Source: Frankia sp. R82
GTDB taxonomy: Bacteria > Actinomycetota > Actinomycetes > Frankiales > Frankiaceae
Length of the DNA: 35,618 nt
Assembly: GCF_023716925.1 (NCBI RefSeq)
Contig: NZ_JAMQQG010000293.1
Location: 1 to 35,618 of the forward strand
Direction of reading: 5' to 3'
The number at the start of each line of letters is the position of its first letter. Position 1 is the first letter of the stretch. Of the stretch, positions 21,299 to 28,810 are shown piece after piece. Under the pieces are notes generated by a model. The model was not told the DNA's origin, made no database searches, and was given only the letters and a program-made list of their open reading frames with translations. A program made the position numbers and the translations under genes.

Positions 21299-22745
21299 GA
21301 ACCGCGGCCGGGTCCGTCTCCGGCGTCGGTCGTGGGACGGTGAACGGCAGGCTGACCTGGAAGCGGGTGTCGCCGGGGGTCGACCTGACGGTGATGTCAC
21401 CGTGATGCTTGTTCACGACGATCCGCCACGAGATGTCCAGTCCCAGCCCGGTGCCCTCACCAACCGGTTTCGTGGTGAAGAACGGCTCAAAGATCCGTGA
21501 CTGGATCGACGGGTCGATGCCCGGACCGGAGTCGCCGATCTCGACGACGAGGCGGTCGCGGTCGGCGAAGGTACGCACGGTGAGCACGCCGTGGTGGTCC
21601 ATCGCCGACGCCGCGTTGTCGATCAGGTTCGTCCACACCTGGTTGAGTTCGGCGGCGTAGGCGGGGACCGGTGGCAGGGTGTGGTCGTAGTCGCGGCGGA
21701 TCTCCACGTCCGAGCCGATCTTGCGGCCGAGCATGACCAGGGTGCTCTCGAGCAACTCGTGGATGTCGACGGTCTGGAACGGCGCCCGGTCCATCTGCGA
21801 GTACTGCTTGGCGGCGGTGACCAGGGAGGAGACCCGGGTCGTCGAGTCCTCGATCTCCCGCATGAGCATCTCGCTCTCGATCGTGTACGTCAGCCATCGC
21901 ACCGCGCCGGCGACCACGCCCGGCGGCACCGAGGCGGCCACATGGTCGAGCCAGTCGGGCTCCAGTCCGGCCTGCACGAAGATCGGTGCGATGTCCCACG
22001 CATCGTCGATCCCGTGCTCGTCCAGCCAGTCGCCGAGGGTGTCCTCCCGGTCGGCGGCCTGCATCGGCGTCAGCGTCGGGGCCTTCGCGACCCGCTCGAC
22101 GGCCTCCTCCTGCAGCCGGATGAGCGACTCGAGTTCCGGGCGCTCCCACGGCCCGGCCGCGATCATCCCGAGCTTGTGCCGCATGCCGGCGACCCGTTCA
22201 CGCAGGGCCGCCGTCGCCCGCACCGCCGCCGCCGCCGGGTTGTTCAGCTCGTGGGTGAGTCCCGCCGACAGCGATCCCAACGCCAGTAGCCGTTCTCGCT
22301 GGCCGACGATCTGCTGGGTGCTCTGCATGCCGAAGAACAGGCCTTCGAGCAGATGCAGCGCCATCGGGAACCACTCGCGCATCATCGCGGCGACGTCCGC
22401 GGCATCCAGCACGAACAGGCGGCTGGGCACGGTCACCCGCATCGAGTTCTTGTACTGCTGGGGCATCCGGTCACCGAGGTAGGCGTGCCACGCCCCGGCA
22501 TACACCCCCGGCTGGTCGGCGCGCACCACCTCGATGTCGTCCCCGCTGACCCGGGTGGACAGCACCACCTCGCCCTCGACCAACACGTAGAAGCAGGTCG
22601 CCTGCTCGCCTTCGGTGTAGACCGTCCCCGGTTCGACCCGTTCGACCCGGCCACGTTCGCACAGCCAGGCAAGCTGGCCCTCGTCGAGCTTCTCGAACAG
22701 GAACAGGGTGCGCAGCTCCTCGGCGCTGCACGGAGCCTCCGTCAC
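21282..22745 (-). CDS. Histidine kinase with N-terminal cyclic-nucleotide-binding-type domain
   Basis: A 487-residue soluble sensor kinase with no membrane segment. Residues about 7-130 form a CRP-like cyclic-nucleotide-binding-type beta roll (TVYTEGEQATCFYVLVEGEV in the core). The phospho-acceptor box is LSAGLTHELNNP with H165. An Asn-rich N box (LIDNAASAM), GDSGPGID and EGTGLGLDIS complete the HATPase domain, so the kinase looks active. The CRP-type domain may bind a nucleotide or another ligand, or only act as a sensor fold. GTG 22745 is preceded by GGGAGG. The gene lies 103 bases downstream of the RR/TrxR-like fusion in the same direction, making that protein its likely partner. Confidence 0.92.
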   Translation of the reverse strand: MTEAPCSAEELRTLFLFEKLDEGQLAWLCERGRVERVEPGTVYTEGEQATCFYVLVEGEVVLSTRVSGDDIEVVRADQPGVYAGAWHAYLGDRMPQQYKNSMRVTVPSRLFVLDAADVAAMMREWFPMALHLLEGLFFGMQSTQQIVGQRERLLALGSLSAGLTHELNNPAAAAVRATAALRERVAGMRHKLGMIAAGPWERPELESLIRLQEEAVERVAKAPTLTPMQAADREDTLGDWLDEHGIDDAWDIAPIFVQAGLEPDWLDHVAASVPPGVVAGAVRWLTYTIESEMLMREIEDSTTRVSSLVTAAKQYSQMDRAPFQTVDIHELLESTLVMLGRKIGSDVEIRRDYDHTLPPVPAYAAELNQVWTNLIDNAASAMDHHGVLTVRTFADRDRLVVEIGDSGPGIDPSIQSRIFEPFFTTKPVGEGTGLGLDISWRIVVNKHHGDITVRSTPGDTRFQVSLPFTVPRPTPETDPAAVLMPPG

Positions 22746-22780
22746 GGACGGTCCTCCCGTCTTTCGCTGAGCGGCGTTTC

Positions 22781-22832
22781 GGTGGCCGGCCAGGGTCGGT
22801 GGCCGGTCAGGGTCGGTGGCCGGTCGAGGATC
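22781..22832. repeat. 17-bp tandem repeat inside the kinase/RR-TrxR operon gap
   Basis: GGTGGCCGGTCAGGGTC-type units at 22781-22797 and 22798-22814, with a diverged third at 22815-22832. They occupy half of the 103-base gap between the two genes. The core CCGGTCAG is shared with the array at 19171-19291. Confidence 0.85.
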
Positions 22833-22848
22833 ATGAGGTGGCCGGAGA

Positions 22849-24561
22849 TCAGCGGCCGGCGAGGTAGCGGTGGACCAGGGCGATGGCCATCGCACCCTCG
22901 CCGACGGCCGAGGCCACCCGTTTCACCGACTCCGCCCGGGCATCGCCGGCGACGAACACGCCGGGCACGGACGTCTCCAGGTGATACGGGTCGCGCGACG
23001 GCGTCCAGCCGGCCGGGCGGCTGCCGTCGACGGTCAGGTCCGGGCCGGTGAGCAGGAAGCCGTTCGCGTCCCGGGCGAGCACCCCGTCGAGCCAGTCGGT
23101 GCGCGGCGCGGCGCCGATGAACACGAACAGCCACTGCGAGTCGACGGTCTCGCATGCGCCGGTGGCGTTGTCACGCAGGACGAGCCGCTCCAGGTGGCCG
23201 TCACCCTCGGCGGCGACCACCTCGGTGCAGGTGCGCACGGTGATCGTGTCGACCGTGGCGAGCTGCTGGATGAGGTAGTGCGACATCGACGCCTCCAGGG
23301 ACGGGCCGCGCACCGTCAGCGTGACCCGCCGGGCGTGCCGGGCGAAGTGCATCGCGGCCTGCCCGGCCGAGTTCGCCCCACCGACGATGTAGACGTCCTG
23401 CCCACTGCAGGAGGGCGCCTCGGTCAGCGCCGAGCCGTAGAACACCCCGCGGCCGGTGAACTCGGTCAGGCCAGGGGCGGTCAGCTGACGGTAGGACACA
23501 CCGGTGGCGAGCACGACGGTGTGCGCGGAGATCTGCTGACCGTCGCCGAAACGTACCGTGCGGGCGGGACCCTCGACCTCCAGCGCCACCGCATCCCGGG
23601 TGGTGAGCACCTCCGCGCCGAACTTGATCGCCTGGCGGCGGGCCCGTTCGGTGAGCTGGGCGCCGGACACGCCGTCCGGAAAGCCGAGGTAGTTCTCGAT
23701 CCGCGAGCTCTGCCCGGCCTGCCCGCCGGTGGCCATCCGCTCGACGAGCACGGTGCGCAGGCCCTCGGACGCGGCGTACACCGCCGAGCCGAGCCCGGCC
23801 GGGCCGCCGCCGATCACCACGACGTCGTAGAAGTCCTCGGCCGGACTGGTGTGCAGGCCCACCCGGCCGGCGAGTTCGCCGTCGGTCGGGTCGGTCAACG
23901 CGGTCCCGTCCGGAGTGATCACGACGGGCAGCGTGTCCATGGAGGCCTGCGCCGCGGCGAGCAGGCGGGCCGCCTCCGGCTCGTCGCACAGATACCAGCG
24001 GTACGGCACCTGGTTGCGGGCCAGGAAGTCGCGCACCTCGTACGAGCGCGCCGACCAGCGGTGCCCGACGACCCGGGTCTCGGCGACCGGGGTGTGATCG
24101 GTGGACGCCCATGCCTCCAGCAGGGCGTCCACCACCGGGTACAGCTTCTCCTGCGGCGGGTCCCACGGCTTGAGCAGGTAGTGGTCGAGATCGACGACGT
24201 TGATCGCGTCGATCGCCGCGTTCGTGTCCGCGTAGGCGGTGAGCAGCACCCGGCGGGCTGTGGGGAACAGATCCATCCCCTGCTCGAGGAACTCCAGGCC
24301 GTTCATGCCCGGCATGCGGAAGTCGGCGAGCAGTACTGCGACCCGGTCACCGCGCAGCTTCATCTCGCGCAGGGCGTCGAGCGCCTGCTCGCCCGAGTCG
24401 GCCCGCACGATCCGGTACCGCTCGCCGTACTGGCGACGCAGGTCCCGGGCGACGGCCCGGGAGACGCTCGGGTCGTCATCGACGGTGAGGATCGCCGGAC
24501 GGCTGCGTGCCCGCCCGGCGGCCGCTGCGTCCGTCGTGCTCGTGGCCGGTGCGGTCGTCAT
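22849..24561 (-). CDS. Response regulator / thioredoxin-reductase-like fusion protein
   Basis: A 570-residue three-part protein. Residues 22-150 are a receiver domain with acidic VDDD (27-30), phospho-acceptor D80, T108 and K131 all present. Residues about 160-235 look glutaredoxin/thioredoxin-like (SYEVRDFLARNQVPYRWY, then LPVVITPDG) but lack a CxxC. Residues 245-570 are an FAD/NAD(P)H oxidoreductase of thioredoxin-reductase type, with GGGPAG (251-256), ATGGQAG and VAGDAR. The redox-active CxxC of true thioredoxin reductase is missing; the equivalent stretch reads YGSALTEAPSC. The architecture is known as a predicted family, but its role is not established as far as I know. ATG 24561 has GAGGGG upstream. 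It is followed by a kinase gene. Confidence 0.93.
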   Translation of the reverse strand: MTTAPATSTTDAAAAGRARSRPAILTVDDDPSVSRAVARDLRRQYGERYRIVRADSGEQALDALREMKLRGDRVAVLLADFRMPGMNGLEFLEQGMDLFPTARRVLLTAYADTNAAIDAINVVDLDHYLLKPWDPPQEKLYPVVDALLEAWASTDHTPVAETRVVGHRWSARSYEVRDFLARNQVPYRWYLCDEPEAARLLAAAQASMDTLPVVITPDGTALTDPTDGELAGRVGLHTSPAEDFYDVVVIGGGPAGLGSAVYAASEGLRTVLVERMATGGQAGQSSRIENYLGFPDGVSGAQLTERARRQAIKFGAEVLTTRDAVALEVEGPARTVRFGDGQQISAHTVVLATGVSYRQLTAPGLTEFTGRGVFYGSALTEAPSCSGQDVYIVGGANSAGQAAMHFARHARRVTLTVRGPSLEASMSHYLIQQLATVDTITVRTCTEVVAAEGDGHLERLVLRDNATGACETVDSQWLFVFIGAAPRTDWLDGVLARDANGFLLTGPDLTVDGSRPAGWTPSRDPYHLETSVPGVFVAGDARAESVKRVASAVGEGAMAIALVHRYLAGR

Positions 24562-24609
24562 GGGTGCCCCTCGGGATGGGTCGGACGTTCCGTACGCGTG
24601 CGCAGGGAA

Positions 24610-24615
24610 AGTCTA
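24610..24615 (-). promoter_or_regulatory. Possible -10 of the RR-TrxR-like/kinase operon
   Basis: TAGACT on the minus strand fits TAnnnT and would give a leader of about 40 bases. I see no convincing -35. Confidence 0.25.
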
Positions 24616-24840
24616 GGGCGATCCGGCCATCTTCGCGGATCGTGCGGCCAGGGTGGCCACGGCTGCGAGGCTGGTCCGGACCGGCCAGGCAGCCGGTCGT
24701 GGAGCCACCTGACGGTCCCGATCGGCGACCCGGCCGCCGTGCCGGGCGAACACCACGGACGCCGACCCGGCACCTCCGGTGTCGGCCAGGCGTCCGGCGG
24801 AGCCCGGTTTTTCTGCCGCGCGGGCTTCTATTATGAGGCG

Positions 24841-25854
24841 GTGCGCATTCGACGGTCGGTGGCCGGTTGGAGCGCGACGGTAGCGGCCGTTGCGATCGTC
24901 CTACTGCTGACGATCACTCTTGTGGCGCACAACCGCGCAGGCGCCGCGAAGGGGTCACCCGACAGTGGGCTGCTGGGGGCCGTAGCCGCGGCACTTCCTG
25001 GGCCGACGGGCGTGCCGGCCTGCATGTCCACCATGGGAACACCGCCCTCGAGCGGGCTGCGTACCTTTCTCTACGGTGGGGTGCGGCGTCACTACCTCCT
25101 GTCGGTTCCGCATTCCTACCATGCTCGCCAGGCCTATCCGACCGTATTTGATTTTCACGGTTTCAAGGCCAGTGGCGCAGTGGAGGAACAGCGGTCGAGA
25201 ATGGGGGTGACCGGCTCTGGTCGGGGATATTTCGTGGTCACCCCGGACGCCCTGGGGTCGCCGCCGCGATGGAACACCCCGGGGAGTCCGACGGCGGCCG
25301 ACGACCTCGGCTTCGTCGACGCGCTGCTGACCGACCTCGCCGGTCACTACTGCCTGGACGCCGCGCGGGTCTACGCCACCGGGCACTCCAACGGCGCCGA
25401 GTTCGCCGCGGCGCTGGCCTGCCACGCGCCCCGGTTCGCCGCCGTGGCAATGGTTTCGTCCACGTCCAGTGCGATCTGCCCGCCGGGTCGGGCGCCGGCG
25501 ACCATGGCCGTGCACGGTACCGCGGACCCGTCGGTCCCCTACGGCGGTGGGCGGGTGGCGGGTGCGGCGACACCGGTCCCCGCGGCGCAGGTCGTCATCC
25601 GCGAGTACGCCCGGCGCTACCGCTGCGACCCGCAGCCCGAGTCGTCGCATCCGATCGTCGGCGTTGTCGCCCTGCGCTACACCGGCTGTCTGGGGGGTGG
25701 TGAGGTCAGGCTGGACACGGTGATCGGCGGCACCCACTTCTGGCCGGCGAGCCCCGAGGCCCGCGGCGACCGGGCGACGTCCCTCGCGGGACGGACCTTT
25801 GACGCCACCGGCGCGATCCTCGACTTCTTCGCCGCCCACCGGCTTGCTTCGTAG
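24841..25854 (+). CDS. Exported PHB-depolymerase/feruloyl-esterase-like hydrolase
   Basis: A 337-residue alpha/beta hydrolase with an N-terminal membrane anchor or signal (hydrophobic run about residues 9-28 after RIRR), so it acts outside the membrane. The oxyanion segment is FDFHG (103-107), the nucleophile S183 is in GHSNG, the likely acid is in HGTADPSVPY and the likely His in GGTHFWP. This is the LpqC / PHB-depolymerase-like group, which cleaves esters of polymers or aromatic acids; the substrate is not known. The start GTG 24841 has only a close GAGG before it and is chosen to include the signal; the frame is open far upstream, antisense to the previous gene. The MBL gene starts 9 bases after its stop. 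Confidence 0.85.
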   Translation: MRIRRSVAGWSATVAAVAIVLLLTITLVAHNRAGAAKGSPDSGLLGAVAAALPGPTGVPACMSTMGTPPSSGLRTFLYGGVRRHYLLSVPHSYHARQAYPTVFDFHGFKASGAVEEQRSRMGVTGSGRGYFVVTPDALGSPPRWNTPGSPTAADDLGFVDALLTDLAGHYCLDAARVYATGHSNGAEFAAALACHAPRFAAVAMVSSTSSAICPPGRAPATMAVHGTADPSVPYGGGRVAGAATPVPAAQVVIREYARRYRCDPQPESSHPIVGVVALRYTGCLGGGEVRLDTVIGGTHFWPASPEARGDRATSLAGRTFDATGAILDFFAAHRLAS

Positions 25855-25863
25855 GCTGGGCCC

Positions 25864-26577
25864 ATGACCGAGCGTCTGTATTTTCGCCAGCTGCTGTCGG
25901 GCCGGGACTTCGCCGTCGGCGACCCGGTCGGTACCCAGATGGTCAACTTCGTGTATCTGGTCGGCGATCGGGAGACCGGGGAGGCGGTCGTCATCGACCC
26001 GGCCTACCGGGTGAACGACCTGCTCGACCTGCTGGCCGCCGACGGTATGCGGCTCACCGGGGCGCTCGCCACCCACTACCACGCCGATCACGTCGGCGGA
26101 TCCGCCTTCGGCCTGGAGATCGAGGGCATCCGGGCGCTGCTCGCCCGGGAGAACGTGCCGATCCACGTGAACCGAGCCGAGGTCGAATGGGTACGGCAGA
26201 GCACCGGCGTCTCCGCCACCGAACTCGTCGGCCATGACGACTCCGACGTGGTCATGGTCGGCCAGATTCCGATCACCCTGCTGCACACGCCCGGTCACAC
26301 GCCCGGTAGCCAGTGTTTCCTGGTGGACGACCGGCTCGTCGCCGGCGACACCCTGTTCCTCGAGGGCTGCGGCCGGATGGACCTGCCCGGCGGGGACGCC
26401 GGGCTGATGTACGACAGCCTGCGACGTCTGTCGGCCCTGCCCGACGCCACCACGGTCTTTCCCGGCCACCAGTACTCGCCGAAGTCGTCCGAGGACCTGC
26501 CGGTCGTGCGGCGGATGAACGACGTGTTCCGCCCGTCCAGCGCACAGCAGTGGAAGGCCATGCTCGGTGTCGACTGA
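25864..26577 (+). CDS. Metallo-beta-lactamase-fold hydrolase (glyoxalase II-like)
   Basis: A 237-residue MBL-fold protein. Metal ligands are H71, H73, D75 and H76 in THYHADH, a His in TPGHTPGS, the bridging Asp in VAGDTLF and a C-terminal His in FPGHQYS. This is the complete two-metal set of the glyoxalase II / persulfide dioxygenase-like group; the exact reaction cannot be told apart by eye. It follows the esterase by 9 bases and overlaps the next gene by 11 bases, so all four genes here probably share one transcript. ATG 25864 has no strong ribosome site, which fits translational coupling. Confidence 0.93.
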   Translation: MTERLYFRQLLSGRDFAVGDPVGTQMVNFVYLVGDRETGEAVVIDPAYRVNDLLDLLAADGMRLTGALATHYHADHVGGSAFGLEIEGIRALLARENVPIHVNRAEVEWVRQSTGVSATELVGHDDSDVVMVGQIPITLLHTPGHTPGSQCFLVDDRLVAGDTLFLEGCGRMDLPGGDAGLMYDSLRRLSALPDATTVFPGHQYSPKSSEDLPVVRRMNDVFRPSSAQQWKAMLGVD

Positions 26578-27412
26578 CCCGGTGCGGGTCGTCTGCCTGC
26601 AGCTGGACTGCCCGGACGAGGAGAGCGCCGACGAGCGGGTGCGCCGGGTTCTCGCCTCGTTGCGCCGGGTCGAGGCGGACCTGGTGGTGCTGCCGGAACT
26701 GTGGGCCACCGGCTTCTTCCACTTCACCGACTACGAGGCGCAGGCCGAGCCGCTGACCGGGCCGACGCTGACCGCGCTGCGCGACGTCGCCCGGGAACGT
26801 GGCTTTCACCTGGTCGCGGGCAGTCTGGTCGAACGGGCCGACGACGGTGCGCTGCACAACACCGCGGTGCTCATCGGCCCCGGCGGGGACATCCTGCACA
26901 GCTATCGAAAGATTCATCTGTTCGGCCATGACGGGGCGGAGACCCGGCTGCTGACGCCGGGCACGGACGTGCGCGCGGTGTCGACCGAGCTTGGCCGGAT
27001 TGGTCTCGCCACCTGCTACGACCTGCGGTTTCCCGAGCTCTTCCGGCAGCTGGCCGACGACGGTGCCGAGCTGGTCGCGGTGGTCTCCGCATGGCCCGCG
27101 GCCCGTGTCGAGCACTGGCGGGTGCTCACCCGGGCCCGGGCGATCGAGAACCAGATCCAGCTCGTCGCCTGCAACCTGGCGGGCCGCCACGCCGGCCGGG
27201 AGCTGGCGGGCACCAGCCTCGTCATCGACGCGTGGGGAACGGTGCTCGCCGAGGGCGACGCCACGCCGGGGACGGTGGTGGCCACACTCGACCGGGACGG
27301 CTCGGCCACGGTGCGGGCCGCGTTTCCGGTGCTCACCGATCGTCGCCTGAGCCTTGCCACCCCGTCCGGCCCGATCGTCGCCGGCGCCGCCTCGCCCGCC
27401 GTCGTGCGATGA
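26567..27412 (+). CDS. Nitrilase-superfamily carbon-nitrogen hydrolase
   Basis: A 281-residue member of the nitrilase/amidase superfamily. The catalytic triad is complete: E44 in VLPELW, K115 in YRKIHLF and C150 in LATCYDLRFPELFR. It therefore hydrolyses an amide or nitrile; the length and CYDLRFPELFR pattern fit the omega-amidase/Nit-type branch, but the substrate is unknown. GTG 26567 lies inside the end of the MBL gene, and its own stop overlaps the next start (ATGA), showing tight coupling on both sides. Confidence 0.93.
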   Translation: MSTDPVRVVCLQLDCPDEESADERVRRVLASLRRVEADLVVLPELWATGFFHFTDYEAQAEPLTGPTLTALRDVARERGFHLVAGSLVERADDGALHNTAVLIGPGGDILHSYRKIHLFGHDGAETRLLTPGTDVRAVSTELGRIGLATCYDLRFPELFRQLADDGAELVAVVSAWPAARVEHWRVLTRARAIENQIQLVACNLAGRHAGRELAGTSLVIDAWGTVLAEGDATPGTVVATLDRDGSATVRAAFPVLTDRRLSLATPSGPIVAGAASPAVVR

Positions 27413-27828
27413 CGGGCGGGTTCGACGGGCCGCGGGCCCTCGCGGATCGGGGTGCGGCGTTCGCCGAGTTCTGGCGGGAGCGGCAGCTGTGCAGCCTGAC
27501 GACCGTGCGTCCCGGCGGTGGGGTGCACGTGGTCGCGGTCGGCGCCACCCTGGACCTGACCACCGCCACGGCCCGGGTGATCACCTCCGGACGGTCCCGC
27601 AAGGCGCGGATCATCGCGGCTGGGCCCGCGGCCGGCACCGTCGTGGCACTCTGCCAGATCGACGGGCGGCGGTGGTCGACGCTGGAGGGACTCGCCGTCG
27701 TGCGCGACGATCCGGACAGGGTCGCCGATGCCGAACGCCGCTACGCCCGGCGCTATCGCGAGCCGCGGGCCAACCCGCTGCGGGTCGTCCTGGAAATCCA
27801 GGTCACTCGGGTGCTGGGCAGCGTCTGA
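27409..27828 (+). CDS. PPOX-fold (pyridoxamine-oxidase-like, probably F420-type) protein
   Basis: A 139-residue split-barrel protein. The sequence FWRERQLCSLTTVRPGGGVH followed by VVAVGATLDL, then TSGRSRKARII and a Cys-containing VALCQIDG, is typical of the small actinobacterial PPOX-class proteins that bind F420 or flavin (Rv1155-like). Which cofactor it binds cannot be decided by eye. The ATG overlaps the nitrilase stop by 4 bases. It is the last gene of the esterase-MBL-nitrilase-PPOX set and ends 16 bases from the convergent TetR gene. Confidence 0.85.
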   Translation: MTGGFDGPRALADRGAAFAEFWRERQLCSLTTVRPGGGVHVVAVGATLDLTTATARVITSGRSRKARIIAAGPAAGTVVALCQIDGRRWSTLEGLAVVRDDPDRVADAERRYARRYREPRANPLRVVLEIQVTRVLGSV

Positions 27829-27844
27829 CCGCGGTGGGACCCCG

Positions 27845-28576
27845 TCAGGTCGGCTCGGCGTCGAGACCGGTCGAGAAGCCGGTCAGTAGCCACTCCAGAC
27901 CGTCGTCGAAACTCTGTCGGGCCTGGTCGCCTGGGATGAGGATGTCGGCGCAGGACATCCGAGCGAGATGCGGATACTTCCCGCTGTCGATCATTGTTCC
28001 CATGTAGGTGCGCAGGTCGAACAGGTCCCGCTCGGTCGGGCATTCCTGCAGCTCGAGGGCGACCTGACCGAGCGTGTACGTGTCGACCGCCCGAAGCAGG
28101 GCGATGAGCCGGGCCGGCGGGAACGCCAGCCCGGCGACGGCGGCGGCGGACTGCTCCGCATGGCGCAGCGCGTTCGGCCCGAGGCGGGTGGCCCACCGGG
28201 ACGTGGTCTGCAGGGTCCAGGGATGGCGCAGGCAGCAGTCTCGGGTGCGGTGGGCGATGGCCCGCAGGGCGGTGCGCCAGTCGGTCGGCAGCGGCTCGGG
28301 CACCAGGATCTCGGCGGCGACCTGGTCGTGCATGAGCGCAAGCAGGTCGTCCTTGCGGTCAAAGTGCGAGTAGAGGCTCATCGGCCGGGCGGACAGAACG
28401 GCGGCAACCCGGCGGATCGAGACGGCCGGCAGGCCCTCGGCGTCGGCGATGCGAATGGCGGCGTCGACGATCTCCTCGCGCGTCAGGCGAGGGCGGCGCC
28501 GAGCAGCCGCGTGAGCCCATGGCAGCACGGTGGGCTCGCAGTCAGGCGTTGTCGTCGCCGGGTTGTGGTCGCCCAT
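27845..28576 (-). CDS. TetR-family regulator (TetR_C-type ligand domain)
   Basis: A 243-residue repressor. The helix-turn-helix lies at about residues 33-80 (TREEIVDAAIRIADAEGLPA, then SIRRVAAVLSARPMSLYSHF), after a 30-residue Arg/Pro-rich lead. The large C-terminal domain with WATRLGPNALRHAEQ resembles the tetracycline-repressor class rather than the AcrR class. It is divergent from an MFS exporter gene with a palindromic operator between them, the standard efflux-control layout. ATG 28576 has only a weak purine-rich ribosome site. Confidence 0.9.
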   Translation of the reverse strand: MGDHNPATTTPDCEPTVLPWAHAAARRRPRLTREEIVDAAIRIADAEGLPAVSIRRVAAVLSARPMSLYSHFDRKDDLLALMHDQVAAEILVPEPLPTDWRTALRAIAHRTRDCCLRHPWTLQTTSRWATRLGPNALRHAEQSAAAVAGLAFPPARLIALLRAVDTYTLGQVALELQECPTERDLFDLRTYMGTMIDSGKYPHLARMSCADILIPGDQARQSFDDGLEWLLTGFSTGLDAEPT

Positions 28577-28686
28577 CTCTCGAGATTACGGGCGCAGGAT
28601 GGGAGCCTGCGCGCCGCTGCGCCACATGCACTCGGGGCGTTTTCCGATCCGGCCGGGATCGGTTCGGGTACAACGGCGTACCGCCA

Positions 28687-28723
28687 GGCGAGACGGTGTA
28701 TCTTTCGGCGAGACGCCGTCTCG
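28687..28723. promoter_or_regulatory. Palindromic operator upstream of the MFS exporter
   Basis: CGAGACG-C-CGTCTCG (28709-28723) is a perfect 15-bp dyad. The 9-mer GGCGAGACG occurs at 28687-28695 and again at 28707-28715, exactly 20 bp (two helical turns) apart. A -10-like TATCTT (28699-28704) lies between them. A further dyad GGTAC-N6-GTACC is at 28667-28682. Control by the adjacent TetR protein is inferred. Confidence 0.65.
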
Positions 28724-28810
28724 TTCGAGCGGGTGCCGTCGCACGGCGATGGTTGAGGGCGTGTGTCGCTCCTCGGCCACCCGCTCGCGTGCAATCCATG
28801 TGGAGGTCTC

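Noticed and set aside
22870-24840. Very long plus-strand open frame running into the esterase gene
   Set aside because: This part is the exact antisense of the RR/TrxR-like gene, is Arg/Gly/His/Asp-rich without any family resemblance, and is explained by GC-rich codon bias. Only the part from GTG 24841 is kept.
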